Source: Boswellia sacra (taxonomy: Eukaryota; Streptophyta; Magnoliopsida; Sapindales; Burseraceae). Taken from it: a DNA stretch of 64,000 nucleotides. The position numbers were made by a program, and so were the translations under genes. Location of the stretch: NCBI GenBank assembly GCA_013180625.2, contig SNVD02014626.1:27366-91365 (forward strand), read 5' to 3'. Below, in pieces: positions 33,852-44,911 of the stretch. Positions within the stretch are counted from its first letter, which is position 1, and each line of letters opens with the position of its first letter. The notes under the pieces were generated by a model that saw only the letters and a program-made list of their open reading frames with translations, made no database searches and was not told the origin of the DNA.

Positions 33852-34490
33852 CAACTGTAACCATTAATTTAATGGTAATAGGGACCAAATTAACTTTTGA
33901 AACTTTAAATACGCTATGCTTTACTTGGCCATCAGCTCTTCCTTGTTTTCTATTAAAATTATGATTATAATTAAATTCTGTTTTTTTATTATTATTCTTT
34001 ATTGGTTTCAACTCCCTTCCAAAGGAAACAATTCCTCAATCGCAATAAACTTCAATCCATGGCCGAATCCAATATAATTAATTCATCATTAATTAAGGAA
34101 GTCAAAAAATTCGGTAATTTTATTATTATCTCAGTGTAAGTTTGAAGTGCTGTTTAGTTGGAAAAGGAATAATTAATTGATTATAATTTTATTTATTTCA
34201 TTAATTTTTAACTCACATTTTTCAATAATTATATTATTTTTTAATATAATAAATATGTATAGATGGTTGATATTGAAACCGAAAATTATTTTCTTGAGTT
34301 TCCCATTTATGGAAGCAAATCTGATATCAATATTAAAATCAAATCGTCTTGAATTCAAACATTACATATTATAATTTGCATTTTTCCTTACCTTAAAAAT
34401 GAGATAAAATTGTCTGGTCTAATGAGATTATGAGAATTCTTTTTTTTAATATATGGATTTGAGTGATAAAAGAAAATTGCTTGTAAAAAG
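33852..34490 (+). repeat. Direct repeat R2 (partner of 29998-30660)
   Basis: See R1. It also pairs at 34505-34625 with 31190-31310. R1 has about 530 bp between the two matching blocks; R2 has almost none, so one copy gained or lost DNA. Confidence 0.88.
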
Positions 34491-34639
34491 TAGAAATCAA
34501 AACGAGGAAAACACCACTGCAGAGTCGATCAAGCCATTTAGTCGATTGTTAATACTTCACCTTGTAGCTGCCATCGAAATTGCCAAGCGATCATCTTCAT
34601 TTCCCCTGGCAAAATATGGGGTTATGAAGATAAAATAAT

Positions 34640-35036
34640 TAAAATCTAATTTATCAAAGCTTAATCAATGAGGTGTATTTAGAAGAATAAATACATAAAT
34701 CAATTTTTTTGGGGTTATATAAAAATTATTTTGTCCCAATTTTTATTAAATTATTATTTAGTTAACTCATTGTATTTTGGATATTTAAGTCCAATTTATG
34801 TAAAAAGATTAATTAGTTTAAATTAATACAATGCTTCAGAGGATGTTTTGGCTATAAATTTTCTGTTACTATAACATATGGAAATTGCTGGCAACCAAAG
34901 CTTGTAGGTTTATGGTAAAGAGTAATGATACTCTTCTCAAATTTTTTATCTCAAAACTCATTCTAAATAATGAGTGATATTGTGTGGCACTGCCATATCA
35001 CTTATCATATCATCCTATGTTACATATATTAAATGT
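34640..35036. other. AT-rich spacer up to the CACTA element
   Basis: No gene seen. GAGTAATGATACTCTT at about 34919 is a short palindrome-like stretch that could be the edge of a small element, unproven. Confidence 0.4.
35034..35036. repeat. CACTA target-site duplication TGT, left
   Basis: Matches TGT at 40437-40439. CACTA elements make 3-bp duplications. Confidence 0.85.
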
Positions 35037-35689
35037 CACTACAAGAATTTTTTGCATATTTGTCATTTTACAATTTTTTTATTTGGCGGTTTTTTAAAAA
35101 AGTGAGAAATATAACACAGGTGTAGAAGTCAAACCTGCCTATTCATCTTATTTGTCACTTTTTGTCTTCATTTAATCACATATTTATCACATATTTATAA
35201 AAGTGTGACAAGTATATGAATATGTAATCTTTCCCTTTTCCCTCTCACATTTCCCTCTATTTTTTCATTTCCCCCCATCTTCTTATTTTTTCTTTTCAAG
35301 TATGCGAAGATAATATTTTGAATTTTAATAAAATAAAGAAGTTATAAATGTTAAAACATTGATTAAATAATATAATTTGATGTTGCAATTAAAATTAAAA
35401 GTTTTAAAATCCTTAAATAAAAGATAATATTATTGTATATATGAAAAAAAAATTAGATATTAAATTATAGAAAAGCAAAATTTTAAACATGGAAATTGTA
35501 TGAAATAAATAAGATTATTTTATAATTTCAAATTGATCAAAATCACATTATTTAAATTTTTTTGATAAAAATTAAGGAATTAATAATCTCAAATAAATTT
35601 TATTTTGAAATAATATAATATTTGTGCTTAAGTAAAAATTATTATAATTTATTTTAAAAATTAATTTAAACCAAATGGTGCTTCAAAAA

Positions 35690-36030
35690 ACCAATAATGC
35701 CAAAATGACGTCGTTTAGGTTGATATTAGCAACAAACCCTACATGCCCACTCCTTGATCCACGCTCTTTAGCATTTTCCCTCTTACCCTAGCCGCTCAAA
35801 CTCATGCTCTCATACTTCTCATTACCCTCATCGTTCTCATCTCTCTCATCGTCATCATCAACTGATCTCTCCAACTCCATCATCATCATCATTTCATTAT
35901 CCTCCTCATCTCCATCTTCTCGTTCCCCAATCTTTGACTCTAACCGTGCTCTAATGATTTCAAAAGTGAAATTTGTAAGGGTTTAGCTCTCAAGAAGTCT
36001 CGATCCATGCCCATAGAGCTCTCCGGTCAG
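35690..36030 (+). promoter_or_regulatory. Captured promoter / 5' leader-like segment in CACTA
   Basis: AAACCCTA (telo-box) at about 35734, pyrimidine-rich TTTTCCCTCTTACCCTAGCC, and many CAT repeats. The telo-box and pyrimidine leader are typical of plant ribosomal protein genes, so this may be the upstream part of the captured RPL10a. This is inference. The short Ser-rich frame here is not accepted as a gene. Confidence 0.4.
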
Positions 36031-37491
36031 TCATTTTTTCGCAATCTAAATCGCAATTTTCTTTTTTATTTTAGATCCATTGTTGTTGAGCATGTGAACT
36101 GAATAATTTTTTAATTGGTTTTAGTAAAACAATTTCTAGGATTTTATGTTTCGTTTCTAATTTAGTTATGCCCTAATTGTTAGCTAAATAATTTGGGAAG
36201 GTTGTGGTGTTTTAACTTTGGTTGTGCTTAATTTGTACAAATTTTTGCGTTTCGTCATCGGAGGTTCTCAAGTTAACCAAATGTTTGCAGATCATTTTTC
36301 CTCTCTCTACAAGTAAAGTTTGATTTCAACTATAATTACGTAATATATTTTAATTCCATCCTATTATCCTCTTTAATTCCTCACCACTGGATTTGGGTTT
36401 TTATTTTTTGGGATTAATTTCTCATGTGTTCGGGAAATTCAGGAAAAGATAGAAAATTAGAAAGCTTGATTGTTTCGTTTTTTGTTTGGTTTGATTTCTA
36501 AAGAAATCAAATTGAACTCAACTTGCTGTATATTATGTGTTAGGCTTAATTTATCAGAGTCCTTCTAAGGCTTAATTTCATTTTTTTTAATATTTAGGAT
36601 AAAATGATTGTGGTTAAATTTGTTTCAAATGGGAATTCTTTCCTCTAGCTGAAATGTTTGTTTGTAACTTTTGGAAAGGTAGGACATGAAATGTCTACAT
36701 TTTTCTATTGAAGCTTTATGAGAGAATGATTAAAATATAATAAAATAAAAACAAAAGTTCTATTTATCGGTTTTTTCAATCTAATATTGTTTCAACAATT
36801 CAACTTGTCAATTTCAAAATTATATGTTAGCTATTGGATGAAATCGATGAAGTGATTTAGTTTTAATACAGTATATAACGATTTATTTTCCATTTACGGC
36901 AAGCTCTTTTTTTGCCTTTGTGCCAATGTAAAAATAAATTCTATGGTTGTTGATCTTAAATAGATTATTGAGCTCACAAAGTAATGAAGCTTTGTCTTCA
37001 ATGGTCTTTTGCCATGTTTTATTGTTAGATAAAATACATGAAAATATTATTGATAAGTTCCCTTTCATGAAATTGAATTAACATTTTTTAGATTTATACA
37101 AAGGCTTCAGTCATGAGTTGTGTCTATGGCTAATAATCTGACGCCAAGTTAATGCACATATGTCTTGAGGATAAGTTCATAATGTCCATGTGTCGCATTG
37201 GTGGAATTCACCTTTCAAAACAAGTTTAATAATAATAAACTCTCATTTATTTAATATTTTATTCCTTGCTAAGGTCATTTCACGTTCTTTATCTTATTGT
37301 CATTTGCAAGTATAGATATTATTTCAGAATTTGCAAATTTATTGCATAGTCTTTATGGTTGTTTGTACGACTTTCTAATTTTGGAGCTTTGATTCTTTGT
37401 GTCTTGTTACTATCATCCTAATATGTTTATTATTTAAGTCATGATATTATATGTTGAGTTACATTTAATTGTATAATTTATGTTGCAAGTA
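36031..37491 (+). other. CACTA interior without recognised exons
   Basis: AT- and T-rich, intron-like. Nothing coding recognised. Confidence 0.4.
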
Positions 37492-37637
37492 GAAAAGATT
37501 GGTTTGGATTACATGGATGTTAAAGGTTTGAAGAAGCTCAACAAAGAAACTTGCCAAGAAGTACCTTGCCTTTTTAGTATCAAAATATGTGATCAAGCAA
37601 ATCCCTCATTTGTTAGGCCCCGGTCTGAACAAGGCAG
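37492..37637 (+). pseudogene. Captured exon of ribosomal protein uL1 (RPL10a)
   Basis: Reads [18 protein letters not shown], then after a frame change [20 protein letters not shown] and LGPGLNKAG. This is the middle of cytosolic large-subunit protein uL1/RPL10a, which binds 28S rRNA at the ribosome stalk. An internal deletion removes the Lys-rich stretch before AKKY and shifts the frame. An acceptor-like TAG precedes it. The donor after GCAG reads GCAAGT, so the original GT is GC. Exon boundaries appear to be those of a normal gene. Confidence 0.87.
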
Positions 37638-39194
37638 GCAAGTCTCATAAATATTTGACATTTGTTTTCCTCTACTTAGTTATTTAAAGCGTTTCATATA
37701 TTCTTTCCTAGTCTCTCTTGGTTGGGGTGATATGTAATTGCTGTGGGCCCAATTGATTAATGATTAGATAAATCTTAGTAATTGTGAGTTTGATGTTTCA
37801 TTTGTAACATCTCCATCTTGTTTGACTACATGACAAATGATAATGGTTTAACAGTTGAAGGATTTCTTTTATTGGTAATTTATATTCTTGTTGTTGCCTT
37901 TTTATTAAGTTGTTAATTTTGAATGAGTAGTCAAGCTCATGTCCATAAGGGTGTATTAGAAAGTAATCTAATTTGATTAATTATAATTTTTTAGAAATTT
38001 TATCTATTTCTAACAATGTTTGATAGTCAATAACACTGATTTTTGTATATTTAGGGAATTGCTTTAGGGATGTTAGATATGGTGGAATAATATTCTTCTT
38101 TATTGTTTATCTAGAATATTTTACACTCACGGGAATGGAAGCCTTTTTCAACTCTATCAGTTATGCTTTGCATTAATTTTTGGATATATTTCGAAATTTT
38201 CTGCTTAAAAATTTGTGTCTTCAATATTTGTATCTTTAATTCTAAACTGGACCTTTAAGTTCCCACTTTAACATGTTCGTTCTAGGAACCTCAAGAAGAT
38301 CATTCATCATATAATACATGATTACAAACTTGGTTTTAGAGGATTGTTTCTTGGCAATGCTTTTGAGCTTCCTTTCCCTTTATATTTTCATTTTAAGAGA
38401 CATATATTTTTTCTTTTTTTGAGTGTTAAAATTCCATGGGGTTCCTTTTTATGTTTTCTATTTAGCTTTGATTTTGGTATGGAGATTTTGTGCTCTTGGT
38501 TTATGCAGAATTGGTTTTGGGTTGTTATAAACTATTTCTATATATTGCCATTATTAAGCCCTGTCTCCTCTCTACTAATCTTCTGCCTTACCCAATTGCC
38601 TTATTCACTCCATTGCACATTGTTCACCTTTACAACTGTCCTACAAACTCCTTTTACTGCCACTATTCAGTAGCATGCTGTAAATACATAATATTGCATA
38701 GCATGCAATGCCCTTTTGTTTACATTAGTAGTTTGTATTGTAAATTGCTAAGTTGCTTCTTTTTTTTTTTTTTTGGATAACTGGGACTGGAAATATAGAC
38801 CATCAAATTTGGATAGTATTTTAATGGATTTTGCTGTTGAAACAGTTCCTAATAAGCTAGAAGCTCAGGCACTAATGGACGCTTCTGGATATTAATGATA
38901 TCAATATGTTTCCTTTGTCAAGGTGCAATGTACGGATCTGTCTATATTCTAACATTAGCACCAACTATCTTATCCAAGTATAGTGAAATGTTTTTGAAAT
39001 TTGCAACAAGGTGCTAGGTTATTGGTATCATTTCTATGTTTTGTCATAAAAGATTGAAGTTTTAAGAGTACACCTGAGTAAACTCTACTATCAATAGCCT
39101 TACTCTATGCATGACCTAGAGATTTACCACATATTTCAGTACTTGTTTCTGTGATATGATCAGTGCTCATATCTTTTCCTTTTCTGGCTTAAAT
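37638..39194 (+). other. CACTA interior, intron-like
   Basis: T-rich, with AT-rich tracts and a 16-T run at about 38760. A short frame MDFAVETVPNKLEAQALMDA at about 38825-38885 looks coding but I cannot place it. Confidence 0.4.
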
Positions 39195-39287
39195 TTGACC
39201 ATGAGCTTGACAGAAATTTAGAATGCTAGAGGTATTATGGATGTCCTTTCTGAAATGCTAAATGCATTAGATCCAAGCAACAAAGAG
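39195..39287 (+). pseudogene. Captured exon of a TOM1-like (VHS/GAT) protein
   Basis: Frame SLTEI-stop-NARGIMDVLSEMLNALDPSNKE followed by a GTACAA donor. The stop replaces a Gln codon (CAG to TAG). The sequence resembles the start of the GAT region of plant TOM1-like ubiquitin-binding sorting proteins. The upstream exon edge is uncertain. Recognition is from memory of the family, so moderate confidence. Confidence 0.65.
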
Positions 39288-39513
39288 GTACAATTTGATA
39301 AGTTAGTGACTTAGTTGATACTGTTCTTGGTATGATTGAGTGATTAATTTATTGTTAATGCTCAAACTTAAAATTTTGAATCAGTTATTTGATGTTTACA
39401 TGCAAGGCTTTGAATTGTTTACGGTCAAAATATTGACTTCTAGAACTTTTAAATCCTTTCTATAATTATTATTTTTTTGCTATGCAAATTACAATCTCAT
39501 GTTCACTTTCTAG

Positions 39514-39940
39514 AACTGTTATCGTAGATGCTTCTGAGGCTATTGGTGCTGTCATCAACCTTCTTGGCATGCAGCCTTGTGAGGTAAGTTCAATTTACAA
39601 ATGTGTATTCAGAGACAGCCTTGGCTATGAAATATTTTTTTTTGGGTTAAATCTTATAGATTATGCATTTCACCAATTTACTTTTAGATAATCAATTATG
39701 TTGCTATCATCTGTCACTATGATTTCCTTAACATCTGATATCATTTTTCTTTTCCTGTACTTTTACTGGTGTTTCCTAGGGCACGGATGTTATCCCAAGC
39801 AATTCAAGGTCACACACATGTTTATTATCTGGAGTTTTCATAGGCAATGTGAAGGTTCTTGTTCATTCGCAGTTTGGAATTGATGGTCCGAAGGAGTTTT
39901 GCAATGAAGCTGTGAAAAGCACAAGTGGAATATAAGGGGT
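39514..39940 (+). pseudogene. Captured last exons of coatomer gamma
   Basis: Exon 39514-39583 reads TVIVDASEAIGAVINLLGMQ then PCE. A GTAAGT...CTAG intron (39584-39779) follows. The exon from 39780 reads GTDVIPSNSRSHTCLLSGVF and IGNVKVLVHSQFGIDGPKE, then a one-base shift before the expected end. LGMQPCE and the THTLLLSGV-type strand are features of the gamma-COP appendage domain, which acts in COPI vesicle budding at the Golgi. The intron is intact. Confidence 0.75.
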
Positions 39941-40436
39941 CATTAATTTAATGTTTTTCTTATTCATGATCATATTGATTTCGTAGGTGACAGTTGCTTA
40001 TGTGGAGTTGTTTATGAATGATAGTGGCTTATCAAAAAATTAGGAAATTGAAGTGCCAGTCATGCTTTAAATAGAAATCTTTTCTGTTGACATGAGTCTT
40101 ATTCTTAAATTTTTTAAAATACCTATTATATATATATTAATTTTTTAAATACTTGGCTTTTTAAAAACTGCCAAGTATTTTTTTTTTTATTTTTGAAACT
40201 ATTATACTCGACGGGCAAAAAAGCCAAGTATGTTTTTTTTAATTTTTAAACCTATTATTTTTGGCGGTCAAAAATCGTCAAATATAGTCAGATGCATATT
40301 TGACACTTTGACTGACCGCCAAATATGGTCAAATTGACTATATTTGGCGGTGCCATTGGTGGCGCTTTTAAGACCGTCAAATATATACATATTTGATGGT
40401 CAAAGACCGCCAAATATGATCATCTTTCTTGTAGTG
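39941..40436. repeat. CACTA right subterminal region
   Basis: Multiple forward and inverted copies of ATATTTGGCGGT-like motifs up to the terminal inverted repeat. These are presumed transposase binding sites. Confidence 0.8.
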
Positions 40437-41003
40437 TGTCATATTATTTAGTATTAGTTTTGGCTCACAAATCCTAGTTGAATTCGGTGTCAAAGTTCGC
40501 GACTTGTGCTCTTGTGCTAGAAGGATTGTGCTCCTACGCAACCTGATAGAGATGTTACGTTTCTGCACAAGGTGAGTTGTGTCACTGTGCAACAATAGAG
40601 GAAAGACACTTTGTCTTTAGGTAGAGATCTTGCACTTCTACACAAGGCACTTTGTGCCGCGACGCAAATGGTGGTTACTATTCATGACCAGGACACAATT
40701 TAAAGGCTTTCTTTTATATTTGAGATAAGACTTAATAATACGCTCTTGTAGGGTTTATAGGGAAACACATAGGGCAAAGAAAAAGTGTTGTTTTTAATGA
40801 GAGAGAGTATTGTAACACCTTGTAATCTATTTTTCTTCATAGTAAAATTCTTCTGCAGCCTTCCTAATGGATGTAGGTTCTCTTTGAACTGAACCACTTA
40901 AATCTTGGTGTCTTTCTCTTGTGTTTATTGACATCTCTATTGTGCTTTATTATTGCTTGATTCTTGGGTAGAATTAGTTTGCAAGATCCTTGGTTTCACA
41001 ACA
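40437..41003 (+). repeat. C 5' LTR (approximate)
   Basis: Ends TTTCACAACA just before the primer-binding site. The start is unclear because the CACTA inserted at or very near it. TGTCATATT, formed if the CACTA is removed, would be a plausible TG start. The other LTR is not in the window. Confidence 0.55.
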
Positions 41004-41105
41004 ATATGGTATTAGAGCCTTGATTTTGACATGTTTTCACATACAACTTGGTTTCACAACAATATGGTATTAGAGCCTTGATTTTGACATGTTTTCACAT
41101 ACAAC
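40990..41105 (+). repeat. 58-bp tandem duplication containing the C primer-binding site
   Basis: TTGGTTTCACAACAATATGG and the following 38 bases occur twice, at 40990-41047 and 41048-41105. Each copy holds TGGTATTAGAGC (41007-41018 and 41065-41076), a one-transition variant of the initiator-Met site. Confidence 0.92.
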
Positions 41106-41135
41106 CTGTTCGTGAAAATTCCTAAGTGAGAAGCA

Positions 41136-41745
41136 ATGGTTGGAACAAAGGTTGAAATAGAGAAGTTAGATGGGAAGGGTGACTTTGCTCTTTGGAAGAG
41201 GAAGATGAGGGCGATTTTCGTGCAATAAAAGTGCGTTAAGGGTCTTATAGGAAAAACTATCCGAAAATAAGATCTGTCTTAGGAGGAAAAAGATGAGATC
41301 ATGGAGATAGCCTAGAGCACTCTCATTCTCTACCTGGCAGATAATGTTAGCGACAAATCGATGGAGAGGATAATACGGCAAAGGTTTGGCTAAAACTTGA
41401 ATCTTTGTATATGACTAAATCTTTGTTATAAGATTTATCTTAAAGAGCAACTATTTGGGTTCAAGATGGACTTGTCTGAGGCACTAGAAGATAATCTTGA
41501 TGACTTTAAAACAATTGTGGTTGACCTTTCTAATGTTGACAAGAAGATTAGTAATGAAAACCTGGTAGTTATACTCTTGAGCTCTACGAGATAATTTTAG
41601 GGAGGTTAAACATGCTATTAAGTATGGCAAAGATAGTCTTGATCTAGATGATGTACATAGGGCTCTCAGATCTAGAGAGCTTGAGATTAGGATTGAGAGA
41701 GCTAGCGATGACTTTCTTCCCACTCGAAAATCATAGTAAGCTGGG
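41136..41745 (+). pseudogene. C gag, first part (broken)
   Basis: Starts MVGTKVEIEKLDGKGDFALW, then KRKMRAIFVQ and a stop at 41226-41228. It continues with further stops through LKEQLFGFKMDLSEALEDNL and RSRELEIRIERASDDFLPTR. This is the copia gag core. It is interrupted by the solo LTR at 41746. Confidence 0.8.
41741..41745. repeat. Target-site duplication CTGGG, left of solo LTR
   Basis: Identical to 43095-43099. Confidence 0.9.
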
Positions 41746-43094
41746 TGATGAACACTTACATATGTATGCTTAATTAGTTTAATTCATTATATTGCATTAA
41801 TAGTTTCATTAAATTCCTCAACTTAAGCATATTTATAGCCTTTGCATCATTAGAATTAGCTTTCTCTTAATTTTTGTTTTGTTATAGGTTCGGTAAAATG
41901 GGTATAACTTTCTATTTGTAGATCAGAATGGTGCAAATCTTAATGTTTTGGAAATCTGATTAAATTATCTACAAGATTGTATTTCACAAGCATCATCAAA
42001 CTCGGGCTCTTAGTGGACCAAAAATGGGCTCAAAGTGAACCCATCTGCAGATTCAGCCCAGCTTGACCATGCCTCAGTATTTTGACCATATCGCTCAGAA
42101 TACATATCCAAATCGTATGAGTCAAGATGTTCTAGAAACATGATAGAAATATCTATGACTTTCATGAAAGCATGGGATTAAAATTCGCAATAATTCAATG
42201 TCAAAATCTTTGGTCAAAGTCAGTTCACCTAATTACCCCAATTGTCAAAGTTGGTGCATCCAATATTTGACAATTATTCCTTTGTAATTTGACAAGTTTG
42301 CCCTTGAATGTATCTATAAATATAGGTGCCTTGTGACCCATTAGGGCATCTTGGCCTTGGCTGGGATCTTGTATTGTGTTTCTCTCTTGTGTTTTTATGC
42401 TATTAATAAATCTTCGTTTGCTTGCAATTTGATTTCTTTTTCTTATAATGTCTTTCGAATTTCTCTCTTGCTAAGGTGAAATGGTGAAACCTTTGATATA
42501 AGAATAAGGATTCTCTAACCTTTTAATATGTGCTTAATAATCATAATCTTGTGTTGTTTATGTGATTTATATTTATTTCTCTAATAAATCTTGACACCAC
42601 TCGTTAAGTGGAGGTCTTGATCCATTGCCGACAATCCTTGGCACATCAAATGCTTGGATCCTTTCTAGATGTCTTATGGTTCTTCCTTACTGACACAAAT
42701 CTAGTTAGGAACCTTGATTTGTTGTAGACATATGGTGATTGGCACATTGGATGCTTGAACCCATTTACAAGAAGTGGTATAAATATTGGTAACGAAGCAA
42801 ATATAACTCGTATAACTAAAATGGGTTGTTAATTCTTATTTGATATATCAAGGGCAGATCCCCTAACCTTAGCTCTCATTGTTATTGTGTTCATTCCTTT
42901 TACTTCTGTATTTTAATTATTCTCATCTATTGTTGATATTTTCTTGTCACATCTTTGAATTATTCATATCATATTTGCTTAGCTTATAATTTGTAGTGCT
43001 AAAACCCCCTTCCTTATGGATCGACCCAAGTCTCATCGGGTTTATTACTTCGACACTCCTATACTTGGGAGACAATCCTTTTTTAGATGTGTCA
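41746..43094 (+). mobile_element. Solo LTR of the G (Athila-type gypsy) family
   Basis: 1,349 bp, TGATGAACAC to GATGTGTCA, homologous to the G1 LTRs but on the plus strand, with CTGGG on both sides. No interior is present, so the two LTRs recombined after insertion. TATAAATA at 42315-42322 is the LTR promoter box. Confidence 0.95.
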
Positions 43095-43099
43095 CTGGG

Positions 43100-43405
43100 A
43101 GAAAGACATTCATATTCACTGAGGCATGGGATAAAGGGCTTTAGCAGAGAGCCAGGAACGTAATCAAACACTAAAGCCCTCTAGGTGTTTGATATACTAC
43201 CTCTCCTCTAACCAATCTGGAGACTACAAGACCTTCGCTTCAATCTCCATCAATTCCCACTAAAAGTAGAGCATTAGCTAAGGTAGATCATTTATCCCTC
43301 CTTACTCATTTTTTGTTGATTCAGTTCTGCCCTTTTCATGTTGGCTAAGATGGGTAATACAACTCAAACTCCTAAGCCAACATATTAAAAGACTAAAAAT
43401 AATGG
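43100..43405. other. Unexplained 300-bp segment inside C
   Basis: Lies between the solo LTR duplication and the resumption of C gag (IARGRSEKRGQKGKG). It is neither gag nor G LTR. A minus-strand frame reads FDYVPGSLLKPFIPCLSEYE, unassigned. It may be an earlier small insertion. Confidence 0.5.
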
Positions 43406-44043
43406 AGAAGGTTGATAGCGAGAGGTAGATCGGAGAAGAGAGGGCAAAAGGGCAAGGGCAACTCAAGATCAAAGTCAAAATTCAAGCAAGGGAAGAGATG
43501 CTATCATTGTAAGAAGAAGGGTTACTTCAAGCATGACTATCTTGATTGGAAATACAAAAAGGAGAAGGGAGTTAAGGATGGTGATGTAGTTGTGGCATCA
43601 ACATAAGACTATGAAAGTGCACAGGTTTTGACAATGTCCAACCTGAGATCTGATGGTAAGTGGATTCTTGATTCAGGCTGCACATTTCATATGTGTCCTA
43701 AGAAAGAATTTTTTTTGCTTCTTATTAGTCAGTAGACAGGAGAAAAGTTTTGATAGTGAATAAAAATATCCAATTAACTATATTTGGTGAGTCTATCAGA
43801 ATCTTACGAGAAGCAAGGCATGTTCCTGGGTTAAAAAGGAACTTGATTTCCTTAGGCACATTGGACAAAATGGGTTATGAATATAAGGCATCATATGGGA
43901 TATTACATGTGACAAAGGGAGCACTTGTTGTCATGAAAGCCATGATTCATAATGGCTTGCACATGCAACAAGGGGGGGTCTTAAGTGGAGCAGTAGCAAT
44001 CCAAGAGGCGTCTAATAGGGATCAAACTAAGCTTTGGCATTAA
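43406..44043 (+). pseudogene. C gag zinc knuckle and protease (broken)
   Basis: CYHCKKKGYFKHDYLDWK is a damaged CCHC knuckle (last Cys is Tyr). Then SDGKWILDSGCTFHMCPKKE is the copia protease active site, and HVPGLKRNLISLGTLDKMGY with QTKLWH leads into the integrase zinc domain. Stops at 43604 and about 43735. Confidence 0.82.
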
Positions 44044-44911
44044 AGGCTTGTTCATATCAGTGAGGGAGGTTTGAAGGAACTGAGTAGTCAAGGGTTATTG
44101 TGTGGTGATCAAGTGGGTAAACTTGAGTTTTATGAGCATTGTGTCTTTGGAAAGCAATGTTGACTATGTTTCTCAACGGGTGTTCATACTACAAAGGGTA
44201 CTCTTGATTATGTGTATTTAGATCTTTGGGGTCCAGCTAGCAAGCCTTCACATGGTGGTAACAGGTGTTTCTTGTCCTTGATTGATGATTATTCTGGGAA
44301 AGTGTGGATTCACATGTTGAAACATAAGGATGAAGCTTTCGAAAAGTTTAGACTATGAAAAAAGCTAGTAAAAATTTAGAATGGTATAAGGGTAAAGAAA
44401 CTTAAGGAAAGATAATGGGCTTGAATTTTGTAGTCTTGAGTTTGATTCTTATAGTAAAGAACATGGGATTATGAGGCATAAAATTGTTAGGCATACCCCT
44501 CAACAAAATGGTTCAGATGAGAGAATTTATACGATTTTGGTGGACAGAGTTAGGTGCATGCTGCAAGACTGGGAAGAGTTTTGGGCTGAAGTTGTGAGTA
44601 CTGTAACTTATTTTCTAAATAGAAGTCCTTCTATAGCTATTGATTGTAAAACACCTAGGGAGTTGTGGTGTGATAGACCAACGAGTTATGACAACTTGAG
44701 AATGTTTGGCTGCACAACATATGCACATGTGAATGATGTGAAGTTAGAGTCTAGAGCGTTAAAAGGTATCTTTGTTGGCTACCCCGAGGAGACAAAAGGC
44801 TATATATTGTGGTACAAGACTCAAGGAGTGTCAAAACCGATTATCAGTAGAGATGTTGTCTTTAATGAAGAAGATGAAATTCTAGGATATATCGACTACG
44901 CAGCAAGGTAG
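44044..44911 (+). pseudogene. C integrase (broken)
   Basis: Degenerate core with LDYVYLDLWGPASKPSHGGN and SLIDDYSGKVWIHMLKHKDE. Then 44471-44911 has RHTPQQNGSDERIYTILVDR, FWAEVVSTVTYFLNRSPS and GIFVGYPEETKGYILWYKT. Ser-Asp replaces the usual Val-Glu/Ala-Glu near the catalytic Glu region. Confidence 0.82.

Larger units (their letters stand above)
35037..40436. mobile_element. Non-autonomous gene-carrying CACTA transposon
   Basis: The ends are CACTACAAGAAT (35037) and, inverted, CTTTCTTGTAGTG (40436), with a 3-bp TGT duplication. Subterminal copies of ACCGCCAAATAT or its inverse cluster at the right end (40259, 40314, 40341, 40405) and one lies at the left end (about 35081). These are features of CACTA elements. 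No transposase frame is visible. The interior holds exon-intron fragments of at least three host genes: RPL10a-like at 37492-37637, TOM1-like at about 39195-39287, and coatomer gamma-like at 39514-39940, all on the plus strand. Introns are kept, so capture was at the DNA level. Confidence 0.92.

Noticed and set aside
35804..35986. 60-codon Ser/Ile-rich frame
   Set aside because: Produced by CAT/TCT repeats in a leader-like segment.
38344..38780. 109- and 96-codon plus-strand frames in the CACTA
   Set aside because: Phe/Leu-rich translation of T-rich, intron-like DNA; no domain.
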